Source of the DNA: Mycobacterium sp. ELW1 | Lineage (GTDB): Bacteria > Actinomycetota > Actinomycetes > Mycobacteriales > Mycobacteriaceae | Direction of reading: 5' to 3' | DNA length: 64,000 nucleotides | Assembly: GCF_008329905.1 (NCBI RefSeq) | Contig: NZ_CP032156.1 | Location: forward strand, 62,001-126,000 | Shown here: positions 51,989-61,388 of the stretch, piece by piece | How positions within the stretch are numbered: position 1 is the first letter of the stretch | Layout of the letters: every line of letters begins with the position of its first letter | Made by a program: the position numbers and the translations under genes | The notes under the pieces: model-generated | What the model was told of the DNA's origin: nothing | The model's input: the letters and a program-made list of their open reading frames with translations, nothing else | The model's database searches: none

Positions 51989-53428
51989 ATGTACAAGACG
52001 TCACCGGTGAGAGCGCTCGGCGCACCTGGGCTCGGCGGTGACGAAGCCCAGGTGCTGCGTCGTGCCGGTGTAGGCGACGGGCTGCCGTTCCTACTCGGCC
52101 CCGACGGCTCGTACGACCTGGAGTTGAACCGGTTCGTGCGCGAGTTGGACGGGTGGGGTGTGCGCTCGGAACACACGAGAGAGGCGTACGCGCGTGATCT
52201 GATGTTGTTCGGCCGCTTCCTCCACGAGCACCGTGGTGGACGGTCCATCTGGGACGCCGGCCAGGACGATCTGCGCGCCTACAAGCGGGCGCGGCGGCGG
52301 ACCAAGGGCTTCACGGTGTCCGCGTCGACCTGGAACAGGTTCATCGCGGCGCTAGACAAGTGGGTCAAGTGGGCGATACACGAGGAGCTGATCGAGGCCC
52401 AGCCGTTCCGCATGGTGGAGAAGACGGTGTTGACGCCCCGCGGGCTGGTACGGGTGCTGTTCAATGCCGAGCGCGAGGTCGAGGACAGCGCCGGGCCGGT
52501 GCGGTTCCTGGCCTACGAGGACTACCTGGTGTGGCGGGACGTCGGGTTGCGTGGCCAACTACCCGACGGCTCGCCGGACCCGAGTTGGCGCGGTCGGCAC
52601 GGCGAGCGCAACGCGGTGTTCGCCGACCTGTTGGTCTGCACCGGGATGCGGCTGAGAGAGGCGTCGAGCCTCCTGGTCACCGAGGTACCGCCGCTGGCGC
52701 AGCGGCGGCTGACCGGAGACCTGAACCTGCCCGCGACGATCACCAAGCGCAGCCGGCCGAGGACGGTTTTCGTGTCGCGCCGCGTGCTGCGCGACCTGCA
52801 CCACTACGTCGACATCGAACGCGACGAACTGGTCGAGCGCCGCCGGGCGGCCGGGGCTTACGGGTGTACGGACGCCTGGATGGGAGTTCGCTCCGCCGGC
52901 AAGACTGCGCTGACGCTCGTCGAGGATGGCCGCTCGCGGCCGTACTCGCGGGTGACGATCGAGGAACGGCAGCGACTGTGCCGGGTCGGCGACGACGGTC
53001 CGGGTGGTCCGTTGTGGCTGTGGCTCGGTGAGGACGGCTTGCCGCTGTCGCGGTCGACGTGGCAGGCGGTGTTTCGGCGAGCCAACGAACGGTGCGCCCG
53101 GTTCGGCCTGGACCTGGTGGTCCATCCGCACGCCCTGCGTCACACATTCGCCGTGCACATGCTCGGGCTGCTGCTGCGCCAGACCGTCCGCGCGTTGCGC
53201 ATGGAGCCCGGCGAGACCCTGATGAGCCAGCAGGTGAAACGGCTGCTGGTCGGCGACCCGCTGCGCAAGTTGCAGCTACTGCTCGGCCATCGCCAGCGCG
53301 AGACGGTCTTCGTCTACCTCGACGTCCTGGACGAGGCGCAGGAGATCGTGCTGTCCGCGCTGCGCGAATGGGATGAACAAGCCGAAGCGCTGAGCAGGGT
53401 CCGGCTTGAGGATGGTGCTGCCGCGTGA
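51989..53428 (+). CDS. Tyrosine recombinase A of the Tn554-like element (TnpA-like)
   Basis: The protein is 479 aa from ATG 51989; GTG at 51947 would add 14 residues. It has an N-terminal core-binding domain ('SEHTREAYARDLMLFGRFLH') and a catalytic domain with Arg in 'CTGMRLREASSLL', His-x-x-Arg in 'VHPHALRHTFAVHM', His in 'LLLGHRQRETVFVYLD' and the Tyr in the same segment. All the catalytic residues are present. It is the first of four overlapping genes. Confidence 0.88.
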   Translation: MYKTSPVRALGAPGLGGDEAQVLRRAGVGDGLPFLLGPDGSYDLELNRFVRELDGWGVRSEHTREAYARDLMLFGRFLHEHRGGRSIWDAGQDDLRAYKRARRRTKGFTVSASTWNRFIAALDKWVKWAIHEELIEAQPFRMVEKTVLTPRGLVRVLFNAEREVEDSAGPVRFLAYEDYLVWRDVGLRGQLPDGSPDPSWRGRHGERNAVFADLLVCTGMRLREASSLLVTEVPPLAQRRLTGDLNLPATITKRSRPRTVFVSRRVLRDLHHYVDIERDELVERRRAAGAYGCTDAWMGVRSAGKTALTLVEDGRSRPYSRVTIEERQRLCRVGDDGPGGPLWLWLGEDGLPLSRSTWQAVFRRANERCARFGLDLVVHPHALRHTFAVHMLGLLLRQTVRALRMEPGETLMSQQVKRLLVGDPLRKLQLLLGHRQRETVFVYLDVLDEAQEIVLSALREWDEQAEALSRVRLEDGAAA

Positions 53429-55263
53429 ACCGCACCGAGGGTGCCGGCTCCGGTCGCCGTGGCCGCTGGGCGGCTTTCCCGACCGAGGAGCAGATGCCCG
53501 CGCAACCCGCTCCTGTCCCGGACATCGGTCCGCTGGTGCTCCGGCTGCACCTGGATGGCGCCGACCGCACGTTCGACATGTCCGCGTGGCCATGCCCGCG
53601 GTTGACCCGCCAGCTTGCCGCGACGCTGCGCACGGTGGCCGCCGACGGACCCGAATCGAGTTACCAGGCGTTCAAGGTGAACCTGTTCTCGGTGCGGAAG
53701 TTCGTGCGGTTCATCACTGGAGCCGAACCGCAGAACGCCACCGAGGTCGAGTTCAGTGACCTGGAGGCCGAGCACATCGACGCGTTCGAGCAGGCGCTGA
53801 TCGCCGAGTACGGACCGGACAGTGACCAGCCGCGCATCAGCATCGGTGTGGTGGTCCGGCTGCTCCGCGTGGCGTTCGACGCCAGCCCCACGACGTTCGA
53901 TCCCGACCTGGCTATCCGGCTGAGGTTCCTCGGACGGGAAACCCGTGCCCGTCAGACGAGACCCTTGGATGCCTACCCGCAGAACGTGTTCGAGGCGATC
54001 AGGAACGCCGCGCTGGCGGATGTCCGCGCGATCGCGCGCCGAATACAGGATGGCGAAGCCCGAGCCGCGACGGGCCAGGACCCGAACGTCGGCGGTTGGG
54101 ATGTGATCGAGAACGTGCTGTGGCACATCGCCCGTCACGGGCCTGTCACGATGCAGTTCCTGCGGCCCCTGGTCGGCAAGAGGCTGGGCAACGGGCGCCC
54201 GCTCAACGCGGCGCTCATCCTCACTCGGGAGGACAACGTCGTGTTCCTGATCCTGCTGATCTGCATGACCGGGCTTGAGCCGGAGTGCGCCAAGCGGTTG
54301 CAGGCCGACTGCTTGACCAACCCGGCCCGCGGGTTCGTGAGTGTCAACTATGTCAAGCGGCGCGCGCACGGTCGCCGGATCTCTAAGTCCATGCGGGTCA
54401 GCGATGGCGGTGCCCTGCACCATCCCGGCGGTCTGATCCGACTGGCGCTGCGGCTCACCGCGCGAGCCCGCGAGTTTAGTGGCAGCACCGATTTGTGGGT
54501 CGACTACGGAGACAAGGGCCTGCGGGACTCCTTCCCGCTCGGCGGGCAGGGTCCTTGGGGTCACGTGGACAACTGGCAGAAACGACACGGCATCGACCAG
54601 ATGACCGACGCTGACGGAACGCCGGTGCGGCTGGATCTGCGGCGGCTGCGCAAGACCTACAAGTCCCAGCAATACCTCAAAGCCACCGGCGTGCTCGCCG
54701 ACTTCACCCAGGGCCACACCGCCGACGTCGCCGCAAACCACTACGCAAACATCCCCGCCCACGACGAGCTGCACGACCAAGCCGTGGAGAACGGCCTGCG
54801 CGAAGCGCTGGACGTCGCGCTGCCGCCGCCGGTGGTACTCGACGAGGACGGCACCCGCCTCGATGCCGGAGAAGGGGACCTGCCACCCGAGCAGGTGCAG
54901 GCGCTGCTGTCGCGCGAGAGCGACGTGTTCCTGGCCTCCTGCCGCGACTTCTACGACTCGCCTTTCGGGGCGAAGGGCAAGCCGTGCCCGGTGTCGTTGT
55001 GGGGCTGCCTGGAGTGCCCGAACGCGGTGTTCACCACCCGGCACCTGCCGCAGGTTCTGACCTTCCTGGACTTCATCGAGCGCCAGCGGGAGGAGTACCC
55101 CGTCAGCGAGTGGAACGTGCGCTACGGCCTGGCGTGGGACCGGATCGTGCGCGGCATCCGGGCCAAGTTCCGAGACGAGCAGATCACCACCGCCCAGACG
55201 ATCGCCGAAAGCGGTGGGGCACGGTTGCTGCTGCCGCCCGAGTTCTGGGAGGCCGTCGCGTGA
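53425..55263 (+). CDS. Tyrosine-recombinase-like protein B of the Tn554-like element
   Basis: The protein is 612 aa, with GTG in a GTGA overlap with gene A. It has integrase outlines: 'LRRLRKTYKSQQYLKATGVL' (Arg), then 'FTQGHTADVAANHYANI' (His and Tyr). The usual first catalytic Arg segment reads 'CMTGLEPECAKRLQ', with Glu in place of Arg, so the active site may be incomplete. A Cys pattern in its C-terminal region ('KPCPVSLWGCLECPNAVF') may bind zinc. It probably acts in a complex with A and C. Confidence 0.8.
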   Translation: MNRTEGAGSGRRGRWAAFPTEEQMPAQPAPVPDIGPLVLRLHLDGADRTFDMSAWPCPRLTRQLAATLRTVAADGPESSYQAFKVNLFSVRKFVRFITGAEPQNATEVEFSDLEAEHIDAFEQALIAEYGPDSDQPRISIGVVVRLLRVAFDASPTTFDPDLAIRLRFLGRETRARQTRPLDAYPQNVFEAIRNAALADVRAIARRIQDGEARAATGQDPNVGGWDVIENVLWHIARHGPVTMQFLRPLVGKRLGNGRPLNAALILTREDNVVFLILLICMTGLEPECAKRLQADCLTNPARGFVSVNYVKRRAHGRRISKSMRVSDGGALHHPGGLIRLALRLTARAREFSGSTDLWVDYGDKGLRDSFPLGGQGPWGHVDNWQKRHGIDQMTDADGTPVRLDLRRLRKTYKSQQYLKATGVLADFTQGHTADVAANHYANIPAHDELHDQAVENGLREALDVALPPPVVLDEDGTRLDAGEGDLPPEQVQALLSRESDVFLASCRDFYDSPFGAKGKPCPVSLWGCLECPNAVFTTRHLPQVLTFLDFIERQREEYPVSEWNVRYGLAWDRIVRGIRAKFRDEQITTAQTIAESGGARLLLPPEFWEAVA

Positions 55264-57374
55264 CCCGCGCCCCCGCACCGCGCCCGTCCGCCGCGCCGGA
55301 GCCATCGGCCGATCCCTGGGTGCTGCCCGAGTCCTTGACCACCGAGACAACTGGCCGCGGCCCCCGGTTCAGCGACGACATCTGGGATTTCCGACCGTTC
55401 GCGCCCCGCAGCAACGGCTACCTCCGGCTGGACTTCACCGAGCTGCCCGACGAGATCGCGATGCTCACGGCCAAGGAGTTCATCTACTCCCGCATCCACC
55501 GCGTGGTCCCGCTGTCCTACGGATCGCGGACCGCCCGACCGATGAAAATCACCAACACCTACAAGGACTTCATCATCGTGCGTCAACTGTTTACCGAGCT
55601 CGGCAAGCAGGGCGTGACGCGCTTGGCGCAGGCCCGCCAATCCCACCTGGACGCGACCGCACGCGTCTGGCGTGAGACCTGTGTGCCAAACACGCTGGCT
55701 GTCCGGATCGGCGTCATCCAGCACCTGGAGGCGCACAGCCCGTACCTGACCGCGGACCGCCTCACCGTCGTGCCCTGGAAGGGCCGCCCGGCCACCCAGG
55801 TCGCCGGGCGGCGACCGGACGAGGAGAACAGCACCCCGCGCATCCCCGAGCCGATCATGGCTCCACTGCTGCGCGCCGCCCTGTTCTACGTCCAGACCGC
55901 CAGCCGGGACCTCCTGGCCGCCCAGCGGGAAATCGCCGACCTGGAGCAGGCCCGAGCAGGCGGCCGGTGCCGGCATGGCGAGGCTGTCACCAAGATCGAG
56001 GCGTTCCTGGACCGCCGCCGTCAGGAGGGGCGAGGTGTTCCCGCACTGCCGCTGTACTGCCTGGCCCAGCGCCCGACCGCGCCGGTTGTCGACGGCGTCG
56101 TGCAAGCCCCGAACGCCGCTCTCGTCGCCCTGATGAGCGGAACCAACAGCTTCCAGGGGCATCCGACACGGCTGATGGAGCAGATCGGCGCCGAGATCGG
56201 CTACGAAGAGGGTGGTCTGGACACGCCGATCTCGACGTGGCCGGACACCGGGCGACCCTGGCGAGGGCGGCTGAATCACCGCAGCCTGCATGACGAACTG
56301 CACCACCTGCGCACCGCCTGCTGGGTGCTGGTGGCTTACTTGTCAGGACTTCGGGACATGGAAGTCCTGGAGCTGGCGCGGGACTGCGCTGTCACCACCA
56401 CCACCGCCGTTGACGGCCGGACCCGCTACAAGCTGCGCGGCCGGGTCTTCAAGGGCCGCAAGCTCACCGGTGACGAGGCCGAGTGGGTCGTGCTCGACGC
56501 CGTTCACGAGGCGATCGACGTCCTGCTGCAGATCAACGACGACCCCACGCATCTGTTCGGTTACCGGCTCTGGCCCGCCAGCAAGCCACGGCTGGCGAAC
56601 AAGCTCACCGAGCGCCTCGGTGGTTTCCGGGACCACGTCAACGAGCTGTTCGGTACCCAATCGTCCGACGGGGTGGCCGAACCGTTCGTCCCCGCCGACG
56701 GGGAACAGCAGTGGGTGTTCACCACCCGGCAGTTCCGGCGGAGTCTGGCCTGGCATATCGCACACCAGCCCTTCGGTGTGGTCGCCGGTGCCCGGCAGTA
56801 CCACCACGCCAAGGTGACCATGTTCGAGGGCTATGCCGGGACCTCAGCCTCTGGGTTCGCCGCCGAGGTCGCCGCCGAGGAGGCGGTCGCCATGCTCGAC
56901 TACGTGGAGGATCTTTACCGGGATTGGAACACCGGCGCCCAGTCCGGCGGTGGGGCGGCCGAGCGGATCAACGCCGAGTTCCAGCGCATTCGGCGCGAGC
57001 TGGGTGATCTCCCCGGCGTCGTGTCCGACGAGCTGCGGCTGCGGACGATGCTTCGGCATCTCACCAAGACGCTGCATCCCGGCGTGCTCAACGACTGCTT
57101 CTTCAACGCGGCGACCGCGGTCTGTGTCAAGCGAGCCAAGGTCGTCGGGCAGCCCGTTCCGCAGCACAACATGTGCCTGCGCTGTCCGAACGCCCGACGG
57201 TCCACAGTGCACCGGCCCCGGCTGGCCGCCGCCCGCAATCAGGCCCTGGATCTCCAGGCGTCCTGCGAGAAAGCCGGTCCGGTCCCGAAACTCCAGCAGG
57301 TCGCGCTCACCGGCTACATCACCGAGCTCGACCAGCTCATCGGTGATCTCGACAGCGAGGAGGCGCAGGCGTGA
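55260..57374 (+). CDS. Tyrosine recombinase C of the Tn554-like element (TnpB-like)
   Basis: The protein is 704 aa, with GTG at 55260 in a GTGA overlap. The catalytic domain has Arg in 'VAYLSGLRDMEVLELARDC', an Arg pair in 'FTTRQFRRSLAWHIAHQ' and 'QYHHAKVTMFEGYAGT' with His and Tyr. The C-terminal 'MCLRCPNARRSTVHRPRL' holds a CxxC-type motif. The size and the order before a small coiled-coil gene match TnpB of Tn554. Confidence 0.82.
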   Translation: MTRAPAPRPSAAPEPSADPWVLPESLTTETTGRGPRFSDDIWDFRPFAPRSNGYLRLDFTELPDEIAMLTAKEFIYSRIHRVVPLSYGSRTARPMKITNTYKDFIIVRQLFTELGKQGVTRLAQARQSHLDATARVWRETCVPNTLAVRIGVIQHLEAHSPYLTADRLTVVPWKGRPATQVAGRRPDEENSTPRIPEPIMAPLLRAALFYVQTASRDLLAAQREIADLEQARAGGRCRHGEAVTKIEAFLDRRRQEGRGVPALPLYCLAQRPTAPVVDGVVQAPNAALVALMSGTNSFQGHPTRLMEQIGAEIGYEEGGLDTPISTWPDTGRPWRGRLNHRSLHDELHHLRTACWVLVAYLSGLRDMEVLELARDCAVTTTTAVDGRTRYKLRGRVFKGRKLTGDEAEWVVLDAVHEAIDVLLQINDDPTHLFGYRLWPASKPRLANKLTERLGGFRDHVNELFGTQSSDGVAEPFVPADGEQQWVFTTRQFRRSLAWHIAHQPFGVVAGARQYHHAKVTMFEGYAGTSASGFAAEVAAEEAVAMLDYVEDLYRDWNTGAQSGGGAAERINAEFQRIRRELGDLPGVVSDELRLRTMLRHLTKTLHPGVLNDCFFNAATAVCVKRAKVVGQPVPQHNMCLRCPNARRSTVHRPRLAAARNQALDLQASCEKAGPVPKLQQVALTGYITELDQLIGDLDSEEAQA

Positions 57375-57793
57375 CCCGCGTCGCTACCCAAGTCCGCCTG
57401 GAGCAGGCGCTGACCCGGCTGCTCGCCGGTCAGCCGACTGTGACCGACGGCGAGCTGACGGTCTCCAACCTGTGCCGGGAAGCCGGTGTGGGCCGCGACT
57501 CGTTCTACCGCTCGCCTCCGGAGTTCAAGGACGCCGTTGTTGCGGCACAAGCGAATCGAGAAGCCCAGCAACCTGAACTCGTCGCGCTGCGCGAGGAGAT
57601 CACCGCCCTCAAGCGGGAACGCAAACAGACCGCCAGCGACCACGCCGCCACCGTGCGGGAACTGGAGGAGACGATCAGGGTCTACGCCAACCAGATCCAG
57701 GTCCTCGCCCTGCGCAACTCGGAGTTGGAGGACCAGATCCGACATCTGGCGCACCACGATCCCGACGTGATCTCGCTTCACACCCGGAGGTGA
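57371..57793 (+). CDS. DUF6262-type small protein (TnpC-like)
   Basis: The protein is 140 aa, with GTG in a GTGA overlap. An N-terminal TetR-like HTH ('ELTVSNLCREAGVGRDSFYR') is followed by a long coiled coil ('PELVALREEITALKRERKQT', 'RVYANQIQVLALRNSELED'). This is the layout of the small helper protein of Tn554-like transposition genes, thought to aid orientation or efficiency of transposition. Confidence 0.8.
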   Translation: MTRVATQVRLEQALTRLLAGQPTVTDGELTVSNLCREAGVGRDSFYRSPPEFKDAVVAAQANREAQQPELVALREEITALKRERKQTASDHAATVRELEETIRVYANQIQVLALRNSELEDQIRHLAHHDPDVISLHTRR

Positions 57794-57838
57794 CCCCCGT
57801 CCACCGACGCTGTGACACCGAGAGCGGCCGGGCGGTTT

Positions 57839-59194
57839 CTAGATGGCGAGCTGTTCGAGGGCGGCGAGGTACGCCTCGGTGTAGGTCGGGAATTGGGCGA
57901 CGCCGTCGAGCAGGGTGTCGATGGAGATCTGGGCGCGGATGGCGAGGGCGGCGGTGTGGATCCATTCCCCGGCTTGGGGTGCGATGGCCCAGGCCCCGAT
58001 GAGCGTCCGCTGGGTGCGGTCGGCGATGAGACCGAGGGTGCCGTCGGGGTCGGTTTCGTAAGTCCAGGGTCGCGCGATCGAGTCGGCGAGGTCGAGTTCG
58101 GTGGTGGCGATGTCGAGGCCACGCTGGCGGGCTTGGTCGGTGGTCAGGCCGACAGCGGCGATCTCGGGTTGGGCGAACACGACGCGGGGGATGCCGCTGT
58201 AGGTGGTTTGGCGGGGTGTGCCGAGGATGTTGTCGGCCACGACCCGTCCTTGGTACATGGCGACGTGGGTGAACAGCGCGACCCCGGTGACGTCGCCGAG
58301 CGCCCAGAGGCCGGCGGTGACGCGGCAGTGCTCGTCGACCTCCAGCGCGCCGCGCGGGTCCGGTGTGACCCCGACAGTCTCCAGGCCGAGCCCGTGGGTG
58401 CGGGGGCGGCGTCCGGTGCCGAGCACGACGACGTCGGTGCGCACGGTGGTGCCGTCGTCGAGGTCGATCACCGTATCGGCGCCGTCGCGGCGCGCGGCGG
58501 TGGCCTGCCGGCCGAGACGGACGTCGATGCCGTCGGCGCGCAGGTGGGTGGCGACGATGTCCCCGACACGGGGGTCTTCCCGGTCCAGCAGCCGGTCGCC
58601 GCGCTGGATCAGGGTGACCCGAGCGCCCATGCGAGCGAGGAATTGGCCGAGTTCGATCCCGACGGCGCTGCCGCCGATCATCACGATCCGCTCGGGGATC
58701 TCGCGCAGGGTGGTAGCTTCCCGGTTGGTCCATACGCTGACCTCGTCCAGGCCCTCGATGGGTGGGTGGATCGCGTCGGAGCCGGTGGCGATCACCACGT
58801 GCTCGGCGGTGAGTTCCCGGCCACCGGCCCGTACCCGCCACGGGTCCCGGCCCACCAGGGCTGCGGTGGCCTTGATAACCGTGACGCCCTGCTTCTCGTA
58901 TCCGGTGACCTGCTCTGTGTCGTCGAGGTGGCGGATCATGTAGTCGCGGTAGTCTCGCAGTGCCGCCCAGTTCTGCGCCGGAGTGGACAGGCCGGCCGCG
59001 TGGGCGGCTTCGGCGCGGGCCTCGGGTGGGCGCAGCAAGGTTTTGGACGGGATACACGCCCAGTAGGCGCACTCCCCGCCGATCAGTTCCTGCTCGATCA
59101 ACGCGACCCGCCGTCCGCCCGCGTGCAGGCGCGAGGCGGCGGTCTCGCCGCCCGGTCCGGCGCCGATCACGATTACATCGAAGTCCGTACTCAC
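57839..59194 (-). CDS. Flavin pyridine-nucleotide disulfide oxidoreductase (mer cargo)
   Basis: The protein is 451 aa from GTG 59194, with AGGGA 8 nt upstream. It has FAD motif 'VIGAGPGGETAASRL', redox-active pair C42/C47 in 'ECAYWACIPSKTLL', the NAD motif 'MIGGSAVGIELGQFLARMGA' and the FAD end motif 'LWALGDVTG'. It belongs to the dihydrolipoamide dehydrogenase/mercuric reductase superfamily but differs from MerA downstream and lacks a C-terminal Cys pair. It may keep thiols reduced or act as a second metal or thiol reductase. It is the last gene of the leftward mer transcript. Confidence 0.82.
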   Translation of the reverse strand: MSTDFDVIVIGAGPGGETAASRLHAGGRRVALIEQELIGGECAYWACIPSKTLLRPPEARAEAAHAAGLSTPAQNWAALRDYRDYMIRHLDDTEQVTGYEKQGVTVIKATAALVGRDPWRVRAGGRELTAEHVVIATGSDAIHPPIEGLDEVSVWTNREATTLREIPERIVMIGGSAVGIELGQFLARMGARVTLIQRGDRLLDREDPRVGDIVATHLRADGIDVRLGRQATAARRDGADTVIDLDDGTTVRTDVVVLGTGRRPRTHGLGLETVGVTPDPRGALEVDEHCRVTAGLWALGDVTGVALFTHVAMYQGRVVADNILGTPRQTTYSGIPRVVFAQPEIAAVGLTTDQARQRGLDIATTELDLADSIARPWTYETDPDGTLGLIADRTQRTLIGAWAIAPQAGEWIHTAALAIRAQISIDTLLDGVAQFPTYTEAYLAALEQLAI

Positions 59195-59243
59195 AGTGGC
59201 TGTCCCTTCTCGGTGATGGCGGTTCGGGCGGCGCAGGTGGGCG

Positions 59244-59885
59244 TCAGCAGCACCCGCCGGGCTCGGGCTCCTCGGATTGAGCGGCGTCCAGCTGCCGGCC
59301 GAGTTGATAAGCGTCGGCGACTGGGAGGACCGATCCGCCGGGGTGCTCAGCGAGCCAGGGCGCCGCGGCGTCGGCGTCGGCGAAGAAGTGCACGTGGTTG
59401 CAGAAGGAAGCCCGTACGGAGACCAAGTCGTCAGGCGTGACGATGGAGACCATCGCGGTCTGGGGCTCGACATCCCTGACTCGGTCGGGCTCGACGGTGA
59501 GCCGTATCGGGGCACCGGTGCTGTGGCAGGGGGATTCAACCTGGGCGGATTGGCCGAGGGTGGCGGGGAAGATGAGGGTGTCCAGGGCACACCAGGTGTA
59601 GAGCTGGTGGCCGTCGACGGTGAAACGGTGCGGGGTCGGGCGCAGCGTGATGCCGTAGCCGACGATCCGTCCGGCGTCGTCGTATTCGGTGTCGCGCAGT
59701 CGGCCCACCGCCTGCGCAACCTCGTCACCGGCGCGGCCGGTGGCGGCCGCGAGGTCGGCAATCGTGAGGGGTTCGCCGCGGGCCAGTTGCCGCAACAGCG
59801 GCTGCCATAGCCATCCGGCCGGGCTGTCCTGGCGGGAGAAGACACTATCCATAGTGGACACCACGGTGTCCAGGTCATTCGTCAT
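59244..59885 (-). CDS. merB: Organomercurial lyase MerB
   Basis: The protein is 213 aa. The catalytic triad is visible as Cys99 and Asp102 in 'YTWCALDTLIFP' and Cys162 in 'ASFCNHVHFF'. Each is exactly 3 residues after C96, D99 and C159 of the R831b enzyme. It cleaves the carbon-mercury bond and hands Hg(II) to MerA. The end is 'EPEPGGCC', a vicinal Cys pair at the extreme C-terminus. It lies 27 bp downstream of merA. Confidence 0.95.
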   Translation of the reverse strand: MTNDLDTVVSTMDSVFSRQDSPAGWLWQPLLRQLARGEPLTIADLAAATGRAGDEVAQAVGRLRDTEYDDAGRIVGYGITLRPTPHRFTVDGHQLYTWCALDTLIFPATLGQSAQVESPCHSTGAPIRLTVEPDRVRDVEPQTAMVSIVTPDDLVSVRASFCNHVHFFADADAAAPWLAEHPGGSVLPVADAYQLGRQLDAAQSEEPEPGGCC

Positions 59886-59912
59886 CGGGATTGTCCTTCC
59901 GAGAGCAGGGTT

Positions 59913-61298
59913 TCAGGAGGCGCAGCAGGAGAGTTTGGACACGTCGCGGGTGAAGGTTTGGGCGGCGAGTTTGATGCCCTCCGCCATCGTCAGATAGGGG
60001 CACCACAGGTCGGCCATCTCGTGCACCGTCATCTGGTTTGCCAGCGCATAGACAGCGGTGGCGATGACGTCCCCGGCGCCCGCGGCGAGCACGTGCGCGC
60101 CGAGCAGCCGCCCGGAGCCTTGTTCGGCGACGAGCTTGATCGCGCCGCGGGTGTCGCGGTTGACCAGCGCCCGCGGCACGTACTCCAGCGGCAGCACCCG
60201 GCACTTACAGGCGTAGCCCTGCTCCACCGCTTGGACGTCGGTCAGCCCGGCGGAGGCGAGACTGGGCGTGGTGAAGGTGACCGCGGGCAGGTGATGGTAG
60301 TCCAGGGTGCGCCCGGCGTCGCCGAAGGCGTTGTCGACCACGACGCTGCCATGGGCCCCGGCGACGTAGACGTACTGCGGGTGCCCGGTGACGTCCCCGG
60401 CCGCCCAGACGCGCGGGTTGTCGGTGCGCAGATACTCGTCGACGACCACCTCCCCGCGATGCCCGGTCTTCACGCCCACCGCGTCGAGATTGAGCCCGGC
60501 GGTGACCGGGTTCCGCCCAGTCGCGAGCAGCAGCCGCTGCCCAGTCACCCGCTGCCCACCGGCGGTGACGACGACGCCCGAACCATCGGCCTCAACCTCA
60601 GTGGCGCGCTCGGCGATCACGGCGATGCCGTCGTCAGCGAACACCCCGGCCAGCAGGCCGGCGAGTTCCGGTTCGGTGTGCGGGGCGAATCGGCCCACGA
60701 TGCTCACTCGGACGCCGAGGTGGGCGAACAGTTGCGCCTGCTCCAGCCCGACGTAGCCGCCGCCGACGACGACCAACGACTCGGGCAGTTCGGTCTGCTC
60801 CATCGCGGTGGTCGAGGTCAGGTAGTCCACCCGGTCGGCTCCGTCGAGGCCGTCGGTACGCGGGGTGGAGCCGGTGGCGATCAGGTAGTGCTCGGCCTCG
60901 ACCCGGACGTGGCCGCCGTCATGCAGGTTCACCTCCAGCGCCGGTCCCTCGATGAACCGGGCCTCGCCGGGCAGGATCTCCCACCCGTACTCGGCGGCCA
61001 GGTCGACGTACTTCTCCGCCCGCAACCCTGCCACCAGCGTGTCCTTGCCACCGATCAGCGCGGCGGCGTCCACCGGGCCCGCGCTGGTGGAAATCCCCGG
61101 AAAGTGCTGGTCCAGCGCCACATGGCGGGCCTCGGCCGCGGCCAGCAGTGCCTTCGACGGCACACAGCCGACGTTGACGCACGTCCCGCCAACGGTGCCG
61201 CGCTCGATCATCACCACGCTCTTGCCCTTGCCGCGGGCCGCGATCGCCGCCGCGAACGCACCCCCACCCGAACCGATCACCGCCAAGTCGTACCGCAC
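59913..61298 (-). CDS. merA: Mercuric reductase MerA, without N-terminal HMA domain
   Basis: The protein is 461 aa. FAD motif 'VIGSGGGAFAAAIAARGKGK', redox-active C40/C45 in 'GGTCVNVGCVPSKAL', NAD motif 'VVGGGYVGLEQAQLFAHLGV' and the C-terminal Hg-binding pair C458-C459 in 'DVSKLSCCAS' are all present. It reduces Hg(II) to Hg(0) with NADPH. The NmerA heavy-metal domain of many MerA proteins is absent, as in other short forms. It is transcribed divergently from the ArsR-type regulator, 90 bp away. Confidence 0.95.
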   Translation of the reverse strand: MRYDLAVIGSGGGAFAAAIAARGKGKSVVMIERGTVGGTCVNVGCVPSKALLAAAEARHVALDQHFPGISTSAGPVDAAALIGGKDTLVAGLRAEKYVDLAAEYGWEILPGEARFIEGPALEVNLHDGGHVRVEAEHYLIATGSTPRTDGLDGADRVDYLTSTTAMEQTELPESLVVVGGGYVGLEQAQLFAHLGVRVSIVGRFAPHTEPELAGLLAGVFADDGIAVIAERATEVEADGSGVVVTAGGQRVTGQRLLLATGRNPVTAGLNLDAVGVKTGHRGEVVVDEYLRTDNPRVWAAGDVTGHPQYVYVAGAHGSVVVDNAFGDAGRTLDYHHLPAVTFTTPSLASAGLTDVQAVEQGYACKCRVLPLEYVPRALVNRDTRGAIKLVAEQGSGRLLGAHVLAAGAGDVIATAVYALANQMTVHEMADLWCPYLTMAEGIKLAAQTFTRDVSKLSCCAS

Positions 61299-61331
61299 CA
61301 GCGATCTCCTCCCACTGACATATTCGTCTTC

Positions 61332-61370
61332 CCGGATGCATAGATGCTAACCTAAGATTCGTACATCCGG
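61332..61370. promoter_or_regulatory. Inverted repeat in the divergent mer promoter region
   Basis: CCGGATG (61332-61338) and CATCCGG (61364-61370) lie symmetrically between merA and the regulator gene. They are the likely binding site of the ArsR-type regulator. Both divergent promoters must lie in these 90 bp. Confidence 0.5.
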
Positions 61371-61388
61371 ATACGACAGACACTCGAT

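Noticed and set aside
53314..55350. 678-aa open frame on the - strand opposite recombinase B
   Set aside because: It is Arg/Gly/Val-rich shadow text of a high-GC gene, and the + strand frame has recombinase motifs and GTGA couplings on both sides.
57812..59440. 542-aa open frame on the + strand opposite the flavin reductase
   Set aside because: The - strand frame carries FAD, NAD and redox-Cys motifs; the + frame has shadow composition and no motif.
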